Notes: generated from the sequence alone by a model not told the origin. 45,000 nucleotides of DNA from Glandiceps talaboti (GCF_964340395.1 NC_135566.1:1930001-1975000), one strand, 5' to 3'. Shown: positions 12,584-24,059, numbered from the stretch's first letter. Made by a program: numbers and translations.

Positions 12584-12676
12584 ATGCATGCATGCATGCA
12601 TGCATGCATGTATGTATGTATGTATGTATGTATGTATGTATGTATGTATGTATGTATGTATGTATGTATGTATGTG
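12461..12676. repeat. Compound microsatellite (TATG)n(TG)n(TGCG)n(TGCA)n(TATG)n
   Basis: About 216 bp in which the tetranucleotide changes step by step: TATG to about 12527, TG to about 12554, TGCG to about 12580, TGCA to about 12609, then TATG again. Alternating purine-pyrimidine almost throughout. All long frames across it are artefacts. Confidence 0.96.
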
Positions 12677-14232
12677 CGTTTGTTCTTTGACGTTTCTGTG
12701 TACATATCCAAAAATTGGATCTTACCCAATAAACATCTCTATTTTGATATCCTAGAGAGACTTCATAAGCTCTAAATTTAATGGACTGCGTCATCACACA
12801 AGCAACCCTGTCGTGGTCTCACAAAGTTCAGTTCGGACCATCTGGCATAGTCAGAATGAATAGAACTTTACAAACCGCGCCAATCGAAATCTACTTTGCT
12901 AATCATCGCGCACACAATACATTGACACCTGTGCATATGCATGTGCATGTGTGACATGTACCTATCATTTTAAAGTTCAAATGTTCTCATGATTTTACAT
13001 CCGTGAGGAGATATGATATGTTGTATTGAAATGAAGGAACCTATGACAACTGAATTTGAAATAGTGTGAGAAATTAAACTCGGCCTCAGTATAGTAGGAC
13101 ACGGCGTGACTTTGCGACAGAACAAGAGCGCCATCAACGACAAATCGTTCAGTGTAGGTTTGCCAAATCATTATAAAGCATTACATTCTGCAAAGAAAGT
13201 GAGAATAAAACTCATTGACACATAGCATGGCTATCACTATTCATGATGTTTAAGATCGTGATTCTGTTTGTTGGCCACACCTGTGCACCTCTCGATCTGT
13301 CCATCAGTGCAGTGAAATGTTGAGTGGTCCAGTTAAGTCGAAAAGTCTGTTCGTGTCAAACGCCGAAACCTTTGTTTTGGGCTCAGACCTCTAGAGTGGT
13401 CTGAGTTCTAGGCGTCATATTAAAATACCTTTGCTTTCTTTACAGCGTTTGACTCTCCTCCCCCACCCCCATGGCCACAAATCATCTATTCACCCACACC
13501 CTATCCCACACAAATATTTTACAAAAAAGTTATATCTCTCTATAAGCTTGTACAATTATTGAATACGATGTTATCGACGGGAAACTTTGATGATGACGAT
13601 GTAGATATTTAACTTACTGTTGTCATACATACTTTGTACTTGTCAGGAGTCTCAAAAGTTGTGTATACAGGAACTCCTGTATTTGTAAATACTGTGTTAT
13701 TTCAACACTTCGTTATCATGTAAACACAAGTACGCATACCACCGGTAATTAGTACACTCGTCATATGACACTCGTCAAAACGAACACTCCCAACGTGATT
13801 TTCAGGTACTCGGATATAATATATGGTAATTAATTTCAACAAGCTGTCTAGCAATTATGTAACGTTATTTCAGTATAACTTTCATTCTCTGAAAAGGTGA
13901 CTGCCATTCTAAATACCTAGTTGATGCTCTACGTGCCATGCAATTGTTGAAGTGTTCTGTTTTACTTAAACCCTTTACCCTCTTTGTTAGGATAAGGTTT
14001 TAATAGACCCAGAAGGTGCATTGTCACAGTAAAGTAAATACCATTCCCAAGGAAGTAGCGACAATTAGTTGTCTATTGCCAAACACTTTCACTGACCATA
14101 CCGTGCTTGGCCTCATGTGTTTAAAGACCTTTGTAACCTTGGACAAGCATAAGGGAAATCCGATCCACAATCTGTGATATGTATATCTCTATATATTATA
14201 CATAGATACCAGTGAACAGACGTATAGTGGTC
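12677..14232. other. Non-coding stretch upstream of the EF-hand gene
   Basis: No exon recognised. In particular no spectrin-repeat or calponin-homology coding sequence is seen upstream of the EF-hand exons on the plus strand, which favours a stand-alone small gene. The core promoter cannot be placed. Confidence 0.45.
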
Positions 14233-16672
14233 ATGATGGCGTCCCCAGGACAGACTGTGCAGAAAGATGCGAACAACTTTAGCTATCTTTGGAACATGAA
14301 CAAACAATGCTGCCATATGCAATATGACGAGGTCAGGCTAATTCTACAAAGTTTAGGTTATCAAGTTGGACAGAGTGACGATAAGGTAAGAGATGAGTGA
14401 TGTACCCGATCAAAGTGTCAAGATGTATACATCGAGTTGCATTCATCGATCTAGTCGTTCAGTGTTCAGATCGAGTTCAATATTACAATTTCACCCCCCC
14501 CCTCCTTGATACATTGTAAGGTTTTTATTGTGATGGCTTATTATCAAGTTAAATTACATTGCTAAAATCTCATTTGTAATATATCAGTTTTACATCCTCC
14601 GATAGACAATATTGGAGCAAAAAAAAAACCCCGACAAAGTAAGTAACAGTTAAACGGACATAGTCTCTATATGTTAGTATTCGATATACTCATTCCTTTG
14701 AGAACGTTATATCGACCATATCTGATCAATATAATTCAGGCCTAAGTTTATTGAAGTGTTCTTTATAGTAGAAGTATAGATATGATAAAATATGAAAATT
14801 CTGATATAACTTATAGATAAACAATATGAATGACAAGGTACTTGCGTTGCTGGTCGATCAGATATATTAACCAGAGTGAAAATGTTAGGGTATCTTTTTT
14901 AATATTACTATTTATTAATACGAAATGATACACATTCAAGAAACTGGCTACGAATTCTGACGCTAGCAGCTCTGCCATATGTATTTTATTATACTGCTCA
15001 TGCGCAGAATGTTGGTATTAGAAAAATTTCTCTGTAATATTTGATGACATATGTCCGGCTGTGAATCACTGAATGGGGCCATAGTGAGGATTGAATGACA
15101 TCTTTCCTTCAATATTTGTAAGAAAGAAAGATATCGACGAAGTCTCAAGTAGGTTTTACTGATTGAAGTTACAGGGTGATCGATCGCTATTAGCGCATTT
15201 CGATCGATCACCCTGTAACTTAAAAAATAAAGATCTTCGTGACTTTTACATAAAAACAACAACACGAGGGGCCAAGCAAGCATCTTGTAAGTCAAAGCAG
15301 ATGTTATTTATTGATCTTTGACCTGACTCAGATCATGTCATGATGATGGTATGTTGGTTTCACTTAATATTTCAATACGTGTGTGCATTGAGATGAAATC
15401 AACACGACTAGTACTCATTGTTTACCATTCCAGACCAGACTTTCTAACTCTGCGATCTTGATAACCATACCCGTACACATTGTAAAAATGGGCGATACTG
15501 AATTGTAGCGTATATTATATAAATGTATGCAATGAAATGTAAAATATTGATAAACGTGTGAGGGCGGCTCCAAGCAGATACTGGCTTCGTCTTTAATAGT
15601 CAACCTCCAGGGAGGCTATGATAGTTGGCAGACATGCTGATGTTTAGCCTCAAATTGTCACGAGTTCCATATATAATCTATAATCTATTCGGGTGATGAA
15701 TAATTCAAACACACAAATTACTGTATGCACTTTTATAGCTGCTACGTTTATTACCTCCTTACTTCCATATCAGCTTACTAAAGAGAAATGAAAACAAGCA
15801 CACCCTACGCTATATTATATAACAATTCATTGGAAACAATATTATAGGAACCCTATAGTTAATAGACAAGACTAGGTTTGCCCCCCCCCAAAAAAAACAA
15901 AACAACAACAACAAACAAACCAAAAAAACAAAACAAAACAACAACAAAAAACCAACAACCCCCCCCCCAAAAAAAAACCCAACAAAAACACTAAATATGG
16001 ATGGACGATTTGAAAACGGCAATTTGCAGTAAATTTGATAGAACTTTTATGACGACACAAAAATAACCGCGGTGATCTGTATATCCTTTTCTTTCCATGC
16101 CAGGAAGACTCAGAATTCAATGAATTATTAGCAAAAATCGATCCTCATTGCAAGGGTTACATTACGTATGACACACTCCTAAACTTTATATCACGTGAAC
16201 CAAGTGGAGAAGACCCGGATGGACAATTACAGGACTCGTTTATGTTATTGGCAAAAGGAAAGGTAAATGTGCCTCTCTTCTCTGCCTCTTTAGACATAAA
16301 GTGACATACATACATACATACATAATACATACATACATACATACATACATACATACATACATACATACATACATACATACATACATACATACATACATAC
16401 ATACATACATACATGGTCAGAACCTCCCATACCAAACACATCGTTGCATTCATATAAAAGAAGAAACAATGTTTCTCAGTAACTAACATTGTAAATCATT
16501 CATTTTTTTTCAGGATTATATAACTCCAGATCAACTTTGGGAAGCCTTTTCTCCTGACGTTGCTGATTATTGTATAGCAAGAATGGCACTGTACAAAGGA
16601 CCTGCCGTCGAGGGCGCACTAGATTACTCAACATTTGATATCAAGATAAAACATCCAAACTATTCGTCATAG
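14233..16672 (+). CDS. Small EF-hand protein like the alpha-actinin/spectrin C-terminus
   Basis: Three exons: 14233-14385, 16104-16262 and 16514-16672, with donors AAG|GTAAGA and AAG|GTAAAT and acceptors GCCAG|GAAGAC and TTTCAG|GATTAT. All are phase 0, 156 aa predicted. Residues about 19-51 and 54-80 look like two degenerate EF-hands (NMNKQCCHMQYDEV; DPHCKGYITYDTL). The third exon matches the calcium-insensitive EF-hand domain that closes alpha-actinin and spectrin: DYITPDQLWEAF, YCIARMALYKGP, GALDYSTF. The EF loops lack the usual acidic residues and the final Glu, so calcium binding is doubtful. In actinin this domain binds partner helices; the role here is unknown. The start is the first of two adjacent ATGs (14233, 14236). 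An upstream exon joined inside this region cannot be excluded, in which case this is the 3' end of a longer gene. Confidence 0.7.
15167..15220. repeat. Perfect 20-bp inverted repeat (hairpin) in EF-hand gene intron 1
   Basis: AGTTACAGGGTGATCGATCG (15167-15186) and its exact reverse complement (15201-15220) are separated by 14 nt. It could form a strong stem-loop in the pre-mRNA. No target duplication was identified around it. Confidence 0.85.
15880..15992. repeat. A/C-rich low-complexity tract
   Basis: Runs of C followed by A-rich (ACAA)n-like sequence, twice in succession. It lies in intron 1 of the EF-hand gene. The Gly/Phe/Val-rich minus-strand frames here are artefacts. Confidence 0.9.
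16304..16413. repeat. (CATA)n microsatellite
   Basis: About 27 tetranucleotide units with one slip (ATAATACA) near 16322, within intron 2 of the EF-hand gene. Confidence 0.97.
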
Positions 16673-17355
16673 CACAAAGAAAGATCAACAAATACATCTA
16701 TTTCATACATTAGTGCAATAGTTTGATATATTTTGGTAATCATTCACCGATGACTCGTTTAATAGAAAGTACGTCCATGTTGGTAGTGACGCAAAATTCG
16801 GTACTGGCTGGAGTGGACGTGACATGTATTTATTTGTATTTACTACTTTGGGGAATCGTCACCATAAATATTTTATAAACACACAAGAAAATTTGTCAAA
16901 CCAGAAGGGTACTCACATCCTGGTACTATCGTAAACCACTTAAACCGTTTTGCGGCGACACGTGTTTGGTATTGTCGTAAAACCGTTTTGCCGCGACATC
17001 ATGGTTCAAAAAAGTACTTTGTTTTGCGACGCGTCGGCCAAACGAGTGTTAGCTTACTACTATGCTGCACACTTAAAATTGGCTAAAATAAGTATAGATG
17101 ATGACAGATCATTACAGAAGCTATCATTTTTACGTCTAGGCAATCTCCCACGTGTACGATACTGACTTTTAGCTGCTGAGGTTTGATTAAACCGAGGTGA
17201 GTCCCGGGGTGAGTCCTCAGAGACAGATAGAAGAGGACGTGGACGATAAACTCACACAGTGACTCTTTCTCTGCTCTGCTCTAAAGCAAGTGAAAAATCG
17301 ACCTTCGCCTGTTCTACGCTCTGCATGAAAAAAATATCGTTGTTGTTGTTGTTGC

Positions 17356-17386
<31 letters not shown>

Positions 17387-17636
17387 ATATATCAATAAAC
17401 TACATATACTTAATTTCATGGTTCCTATATCAGTTACTCATATAACACGTTCATACCATGTACTCCGTTACGCTGTCTATTCTGCTAAACCAAAGGCCAC
17501 ATTCTTAATTCTTCTGCATCCCTTGGAAGGATTTGTTTCACAACTTTAATATTCCATTGTGTTCATTTGTAAGCTTGATTTTTCTTATCCTGTCATTTTA
17601 TTACAAACTTCCCCATCTAACTCACTCTCTCCCTTC
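16673..17636. other. 3' flank of the EF-hand gene, non-coding
   Basis: No canonical AATAAA is obvious close behind the stop at 16672. A short direct repeat, AAACCGTTTTGC(G/C)GCGACA, occurs at about 16942 and 16980. (TTG)n runs 17338-17387. No gene recognised. Confidence 0.45.
17338..17387. repeat. (TTG)n trinucleotide repeat
   Basis: About 16 units with a single TGC interruption. Confidence 0.95.
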
Positions 17637-17850
<214 letters not shown>

Positions 17851-17854
17851 TACA

Positions 17855-18440
17855 GTGAAGCTAAAAATTACAAGTATGATACGAATCTAGCACAACATCA
17901 TAGCATTACTGGCTATGACACAGAACCATTGAATATGAATGAAGTTACTGACAGAGGTATTCTGATGTACATTCACAGTTCTCTGACTTATGTAACAGAC
18001 TAAATTTGTACAACTTAGAAGGCATTCAAGAAAATCAGATTATTTAATTTGATTAGGAAATGGATGACTCGGAGTCTTTATTGTTTTGTTCAGTCTCTAG
18101 AAGTCTGAACTCCCGTCAAGAAACTGACAATGTATTACATGAATCTCGAGGAACGCTCATATACTGATCGCTGGAGATATGAACTACCTCAGTAGTCTGG
18201 ATGTCAACTAGTCTATCAGCCCTCGGATGTTCTTCCGATAAAATACGACACACAGCCGAACAACGCTATCGAGGATGGAACACCCTGTTCGGGCAGGCCC
18301 TCACATGCGAACTTCGTTCGCTTATAGTTATAGCATCGAAAGAAAGCCCGAACGTCTAGCAGCAAGACTAGATGTCAACGTGGTCTCTGAGTGGAGATGT
18401 AAATCGTAACGATTCCTTATAGGGACTAGACTAGGAACTA
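17855..18440 (+). pseudogene. Decayed LINE endonuclease fragment, split by a MITE
   Basis: Conceptual translation shows pieces typical of the apurinic-type endonuclease of non-LTR elements, in the right order but in shifting frames: ITGYDTEPLNMN then DRGILMYIHSSL (to a stop at 18001); then one frame over LNLYNLEGIQENQII; then HILIAGDMNYL, corresponding to the GDxN motif; then SEWRC. The frame is broken by stops and shifts, and a MITE (18209-18370) sits directly after the GDMN part. It was therefore dead or already inserted when the MITE arrived. Identification rests on motif order and not on a search. Confidence 0.55.
18209..18370 (+). mobile_element. TAGTCT-family MITE, 162 bp
   Basis: Complete copy with a perfect 9-bp duplication GATGTCAAC (18200-18208 and 18371-18379), inserted into the decayed LINE endonuclease fragment. 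The left terminus is shorter than in other copies (TAGTCTATCAGCCC; the CTAG step is lost). Confidence 0.93.
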
Positions 18441-19234
18441 ACTTGATGACGTAATGTTAACTGGTCAAAGTTTACTAACAAATCTGATAATAAGGTCAAA
18501 GTTCAATAAGGTCAGAGTTCAATGTGTAAAATGGAAATAAACTGGAGAGAAATGTTTGAAAGATGTTCAGATTACAATCATGGAAAAATTTTTTATCTGT
18601 ATGCCGTGAAAGAGAAAAAATGTTTTCTGAAAAGACTGTTAGAAAAGGTCATAAGAAGTATTCTGTGCCACGGGACCATAAATGCCTAGAATTAAGAGAA
18701 ACAGCATAAATACTTAGAAATGTCAACCAACTACTTTAGCAATCAACACATACTCAACGCATTACATGGACGGCGACGATATGAGTTTAGAGGTTGTATG
18801 AAAAAGCCTAGTATCAAAATTTACCTACATTGCATGTATATAGATTATTTTAGATATACCTACAAATAGACTTTGTACTCATTTCACGTCTCAAGTTGAT
18901 GTAAATACGATTCTAGATTGTTGTAACATTTCTGTCTCAAAGTTGTCTTATATAACTTTAGTCATGTTTGACCCGTTGAGTCAAAATATGTTGTAATCAT
19001 ATTCATCTGCGCCTGATATGGGACACGATTTCTATAATACGAAACACAAATAAATCTGCCAGACATTAAGCCGTTAAATCAGCATTTGCTTATCTCTCAA
19101 CGTTCTCTACCAATTCCACCATAATTTGAAAAAAAAAAAAAACCACTAAATGATACCATGACATTTACCTTGAAGGGAAGTACAGACATTGATTATACCA
19201 TTGTCAATGTTTTTGACTGTAGTGGTAGTGTTTT

Positions 19235-19295
<61 letters not shown>

Positions 19296-19887
19296 TTTTA
19301 ACAGCGGTTAACTGAGGCCTATTAAAAAGAATTGTGTGATTCCGATTACGCTCAATTTTAGAATAGGTGGGGAAGGTAGATTTTTTGTTTTGCTTTATTA
19401 GATTTTTTTTTCTGTGTGAGTGTCTAGTTCAGGTTTTCCATTGTTTTCCAAATGGTCTCTGTGTTGTTTATTTCTTCCTATCAGATGTACAGCCATTACA
19501 GATTGGGAGAATAGTTTTATTTTATCTTTTTAAAGTTGATGTCAGTTTCCGCATCCACTATTTCTTGTGAGACTTCATATTTTTTGCGATTTTATTATTT
19601 GTTTTCTCGAATACGTAAAACAAAGTTTAGGGTTGGCAGTGGAAAGCTAGGTGGGGTAACCGGAACTAAACAATTATTTTTTTTAGGTCTTATCACCGTC
19701 AATGTGAGAGGATGTATTGCCGTTCTTTTACACCAGGTGAAAATTTTAAAGTTTCACAATTTTACTTAAAATCATGGAAGAATAACTCACAAATCAAGTT
19801 CTTTAAATTTTGGTTTGTCAAAACAACAACATGATGATGTTCGAGATTTTAGATTTTTTAATGAAAACGCAATTATGTGAAAGGCTT
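18441..19887. other. Non-coding stretch, nothing firm
   Basis: Includes a (TTTC)n run at 19234-19294 and T-rich sequence. The right part is the far-upstream region of gene A. No exon recognised. Confidence 0.4.
19234..19294. repeat. (TTTC)n microsatellite
   Basis: About 15 tetranucleotide units, pure pyrimidine on the plus strand. Confidence 0.97.
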
Positions 19888-19918
19888 ATTCAAATGAGCT
19901 AGCTATTGTATGTAAATC
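19888..19918 (+). promoter_or_regulatory. Octamer-like + TATA-like promoter module of gene A
   Basis: ATTCAAAT (19888-19895), one mismatch from ATGCAAAT, then a 10-nt gap and TTGTATGTAAATC (19906-19918). The octamer ends 101 bp before the ATG. A further TATA-like GGATATAAG lies near 19940. The order and the 9-10 nt spacing match the modules at 6781-6810 and 36192-36222. Confidence 0.5.
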
Positions 19919-19995
19919 AACTCTAACTTCTATGGTAATGGGATATAAGACCGAATGAGCATGACAAATAGTCAGTACTAAGTTGAGACGAAGTC

Positions 19996-20479
19996 ATGGC
20001 CAACAACGCCACCAAAATGCTAGCTTTTCTATTGCTGTTTCTACAAATTGTCTCAAGTTCTTATGGGCAAGAGATCAGTACATGTCCCCTCAATGAAGAC
20101 TCTTGCTACCTTTCAGATGTATGTGCCTATGTATTCAACTTTCCCGGTGGTGATGACGGAGCCTGCCAGAGTGTCAAAGAAACCGTCAACAAACTGCAGA
20201 CTTTGGACACAACTCTAGAGAACATTGCTCGAAACATGGACCAACTCAATCAACGAATTAACATACAGACAAATGAATTTGACGAATGGAGAAAGGTTTT
20301 CGCGGCAGAGCAGGACTCAAAATTAATCGAGATTACTTTGGCGAGCGATGACGAAACGATTAGAAGTCTATTAGGAGGCGATGATTTCGATGCCGACGAC
20401 CTCAAAGATGTTATTAACAAGCAACAACAAACTATTAATGAATTTTCGGCAAGGATTGCTGAGATAAGAACTTCGATTG
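19996..20479 (+). CDS. Gene A exon 1 (signal peptide, CAYxF segment, coiled coil)
   Basis: 484 nt ending in phase 1. It is the paralogue of the orphan exon 6243-6726, with long identical stretches such as SDVCAYVFNFP and GDDFDADDLKDVINKQQQ. If the donor at 20480 is not used, the frame stops at 20499. Confidence 0.87.
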
Positions 20480-23256
20480 GTGAGTTGATTTCTGAATGAT
20501 CTAAATTCTCTTATAAAAGACTACATTTTTGGTTGAAAAAGTAATTTGTATTCCGCACATACAAAACACAAATCGGACATCGCACCGTATTTTTTTATAC
20601 ATGTTTTTGTAATTGCTCCTTGTTGACTTTTCTTCCTGAATAATTGTCGTTCCAGTCCGATGCAAAGAGCCAGATGACATACAGTATAACCTACCCGTCC
20701 TCGCACACAATATTGCCTATTGGAGGTGGGTGGGAATCCTGGTTGGAGTGTTGCAATATTTTCATGAACACATTTTGTTTCATATGTACTCTCTTTCTAG
20801 CCATACGGGTTGATGTGATGATTGCATAAAATACAACCTTTGTTAAGACAACAATACCTGGTATAAAGAATTCGCTTTTCGCCAAGAGTTTAGGGATCCG
20901 AGAAAACTTTACAACGAAGATTTAGTGGGATCTCATGAATTAATTCCCGTATCTATTCCCGACTAATTAAAAACCAGTCTAATCCCAGTCTCGCCATATC
21001 ATGTTATTGGCATTAAAGCAATGTTGTGTAATCAAGATCTAATCACCATGGCTACAGCCTTTACACAATGGTCCAACAAAACATTTTTTTAAAAATGTTT
21101 CTGGTCAGCGTGCGCATCCTCGCGTCGGTCATTTGTTTGTGTTTGTCCAGCCCGTGCAGACTGCAGCAAGGTCCGGGGTAGTCTATCTGCTAGACCTCGG
21201 ATGTTCTTCCGATAGAATACGACACACGCCCGAACATCGCTATCGAGGATGGAATGTTCAGGCAAGCCCTCACTGCGAACTTCGTTCGCTTATAGTATCG
21301 AAAGAAAGCCCGAACGTCTAGCAGCAAGACTAGGTCCGGGGGAGAAACACAAAAATAACCATCTCTGCTTCAGTGAAGACAACTGCAAAGACAACATGAA
21401 CAAGCAATGATATCTGCCCCACATACACACTTGCTCTAAAGAACTAAATAAAATGAACAGAAACTGTCATAAATAGTAGATTGAGTGACTTGTTTGTTGA
21501 GAATAATAAAACAAAAAATCGCATCGGATATCGTCGCATCATTTTAGACTAACTGTCCTGACCAGAAACATTTTTTGGCCATATGATATTTTGTTTGCAT
21601 GGGTGAGAAATTACATAGATTGGGGGAGATGCTATACACTATAATGGGGTACCTACATTCACCTATTAGTTGAGTTGAGTTCGAGTATACATGTATGATA
21701 TGGTGGCGATGAGACGGGGAGGTTACTTTACAATGAAAATCATAAACCCTGAAACAAAACGCCGCCTGGCTCAACAAAAATCTCATTGACATTGCTACAT
21801 TTTATCGTCTGGCACCACTATAATCTCACCAACAGTGTTTCGTCAATTCGTCTGGCGTGACAAACATCTTTACCAATATTGTTACACTTTCTTTGCATGA
21901 GCTACCATTCATTACCTGAGGAGATCATCGCCAAATTTGAACATCCACAGGGTGAATTTTTTGACAATTATCCTGGCAGATGTTGCATCGTAACATTCAA
22001 TTCTATAACATAAATAATCATCTGCTTGAGAAAAACAAGTTTTTACCTAACAAACATTATGTCTATATCCCGTTCTAAGCACGTTTTTTCCCAAGTACTG
22101 AAATGAGCCTGTCTGCGCATGCGTGTGATATGTAATCGGGCCCAAGTCAGCACTTTTAAAATGTCAAACACTACTTGAAGGGAAATTTATTTTCCAAAAA
22201 AAATTATTTTTTGCAGGTGCTTTGGTGTTGAAAGAGGTTGATTCCGTAACATTAGATGATGGTACCTATGTGTACGACATGGCTTACTTTGAGACTGATG
22301 ATGGTACCACTTATGTTGCCATGAAGACCTGGTTTAAACTCTATCTCTACAAAATTGCCAAGGACGGAACTTTGACAAGAGTGGTTAACAAGAGAGTGGG
22401 AGAAAATTACGGAGATGTTGAGTACTTCAAAATCGATGGCCGTGATCTCCTGATAGTTGGAAGTTCACACACTAACGCTACGATTTATGAATGGAAAATG
22501 CAAGAACTGGTCGAGATTCAAACAATAGAGAAAGACCCATTTTATGTAAGAGATTGTCACGTCGCTACATTCGGAAAGAGAATATTCCTCTATATTGCAC
22601 TTTTCAAGGAATTAATTGAGGGAGATAGATCACCAAATTACGATGTTGAGAATGCTATTTATGAATGGGATGGGGAGAAATTTATTGAATTTCAAAAAAT
22701 TTCTCATCAAATGAATGCCGATGCAATATTTCTTGAAATTAATGGAGAGTTACATTTGCATATACCAGAAAGTGCTTACGCTAATGCAAAATCTCGTGAT
22801 TACATGCTTAACGCTGACGGCACTAAGTTTGAGGCCCACTCGTCACCACGTCCCCTTGGTGGTAGTGTATTTACAGTGTCATCTTTCGAAAACAAAGGTA
22901 ATTTGTACGTAATAGAACCTTTACGTACAGTTGATGGTTACACAACCTCTGTTTATAAATTCAGTCCAAGCGTTGATGAGTTTGTGTTCCATCAGTCACT
23001 TGATGGTGATTCGGCTTGGAGGGCCTGTCCGTTTATGAAGGCCGGTATGCACTACGTTGTCCTGATCAACTTCAAAACTGATACCATCGTCTTTCGTTAT
23101 GAGGATGACAAATTCGTGAAACACCAAACCATTGATAAATTTGTAAACGAAGGTGTACGACCATATGCCTGTATGTCTTTTGAATATGGCCCAACTACTT
23201 ATGTCATGATTGACAAAACCTTGTTTACTGCCGAAATTGAATTTCCCGATGTATGA
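19996..23256 (+). CDS. Gene A: secreted coiled-coil / EAR beta-propeller protein
   Basis: Two exons, 19996-20479 and 22217-23256, join in phase 1 (ATTG|GTGAGT ... TTTGCAG|GTGCT) to give 507 aa. Exon 1: signal peptide (about residues 8-25), four-cysteine segment with CAYVFNFP, then a coiled coil with DEWRKVF and DADDLKDVINKQQQTI. Exon 2: about 345 aa with the EAR (EPTP) repeat pattern, in which IYEW/VYKF/VFRY starts alternate with F..(F/H)Q.I. Six such cores plus a closing strand fit a seven-bladed propeller, the fold of LGI and TSPEAR EAR domains, which bind other extracellular proteins. It is therefore probably a secreted oligomeric binding protein; the ligand is unknown. The 1.7-kb intron holds nested mobile elements. 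An extra exon in the intron is possible but none was seen. Confidence 0.85.
21093..21575 (+). mobile_element. Inverted-repeat element, family B copy 1 (interrupted by a MITE)
   Basis: Starts AAAAATGTTTCTGGTCAG and ends in the inverted form CTGACCAGAAACATTTTT, about 18-bp inverted ends, with no coding capacity. The body shares GTTTGTCCAGCCC(G/A)TGCAG, GAAACACAAAAATAACC and CTTGCTCTAAAG phrases with copies at 38785 and 41795. A TAGTCT-family MITE (21179-21332) is inserted within it. It lies in the intron of gene A. Confidence 0.75.
21179..21332 (+). mobile_element. TAGTCT-family MITE, 154 bp, nested in family B element
   Basis: Complete copy with a 9-bp duplication GGTCCGGGG (21170-21178 and 21333-21341). 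Uninterrupted family B copies at 38.9 and 42.0 kb are continuous across the site, so the empty state is known. It is the shortest copy, with small internal deletions. Confidence 0.93.
22217..23256 (+). CDS. Gene A exon 2 (EAR/EPTP propeller, stop)
   Basis: 1040 nt from the acceptor TTTGCAG to the TGA at 23256. It encodes the whole propeller in one exon. Conserved pairs with the gene B EAR exon include FYVRD/YYVRD, IYEWDGEKF and AWR(A/T)CPF, so the two are paralogues. Confidence 0.9.
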
Positions 23257-23322
23257 TTCAAGTTCACTACGAAATTTCCCTATATACTAGGATACTATTT
23301 GCAATCGTCGTTTGTTTTGTGA

Positions 23323-23328
23323 AATAAA
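23323..23328 (+). promoter_or_regulatory. Polyadenylation signal of gene A
   Basis: AATAAA 67 bp after the stop codon of gene A, at a normal distance for a short 3' UTR. Confidence 0.6.
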
Positions 23329-23589
23329 TCATCAGGTTAGATCCAATACGCCAGCACGAGACTTTTTTCTTCATTGAAATGTGTTTAAACGCTGTTCATA
23401 AAGGTTCAAGCGTTCTGAAAGTAGCATTAGTTCAAGAAAAAAAACCGTATGTGTATGCTATTATTGTAACCATGGTGATGATTGTTCTCTGACGATTGTT
23501 TATCTATTGTGATGTGGAACGTTGATTTTCAATGATTAAAATATGCAGGAAACTATGGTTGCATTCACCAGCACCTAATGCTGTTATCA

Positions 23590-23767
23590 TTTCAAATAGT
23601 GCTACTTTGATTTCAAATAATGCTACCTTGATTTCAAATAGTGCTACTTTGATTTCAAATAATGCTACCTTGATTTCAAATAGTGCTACTTTGATTTCAA
23701 ATAGTGCTACTTTGATTTCAAATAGTGCTACTTTGATTTCAAATAGTGCTACTTTGATTTCAAATTT
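23590..23767 (+). repeat. 21-bp minisatellite, 8.5 copies
   Basis: Units start TTTCAAATA and come in two versions, A (GTGCTACTTTGA) and B (ATGCTACCTTGA), in the order A B A B A A A A followed by a partial unit. Because 21 is a multiple of 3, both strands stay open (SNSATLI or FEIKVAL repeats), but there is no sign of a gene. It lies 0.3 kb beyond the end of gene A. Confidence 0.95.
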
Positions 23768-24059
23768 GTTTCCAAGTCTTGATGTATTGGCTGTCGTAGT
23801 ACAAGTATTTGACGATATCATAGTTCGATTTTTTATCACTACTTGAGCTATCTGAATAAAGTTCGCTACAACTAATTAATTCTAAAGTCGAATCTTTGAT
23901 ACAGTGTCCCTCAATTCTGTATGCAGTTTTCATTTCGAGAGATGTGAATTAAATTGTTTATTATGATACCAAATTGAAGTGTTGTTTGACTTATTCATAT
24001 CCAGGATTCACATATTTAACGTATATCATATTTTGTATTATTGGTGATATTATTACTAT

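Noticed and set aside
12439-12797. Open frames of Met-Tyr-Val-Cys or His-Thr repeats
   Set aside because: They are translations of the TATG/TG microsatellite in every frame.
14963-15295. 110-codon minus-strand frame inside the EF-hand gene intron
   Set aside because: It spans a perfect inverted repeat and has no recognisable content.
23504-23846. Heptad-like protein repeats (SNSATLI, FEIKVAL) on both strands
   Set aside because: They result from a 21-bp minisatellite, whose period keeps the frames open. No start context, exon borders or conserved flanks.
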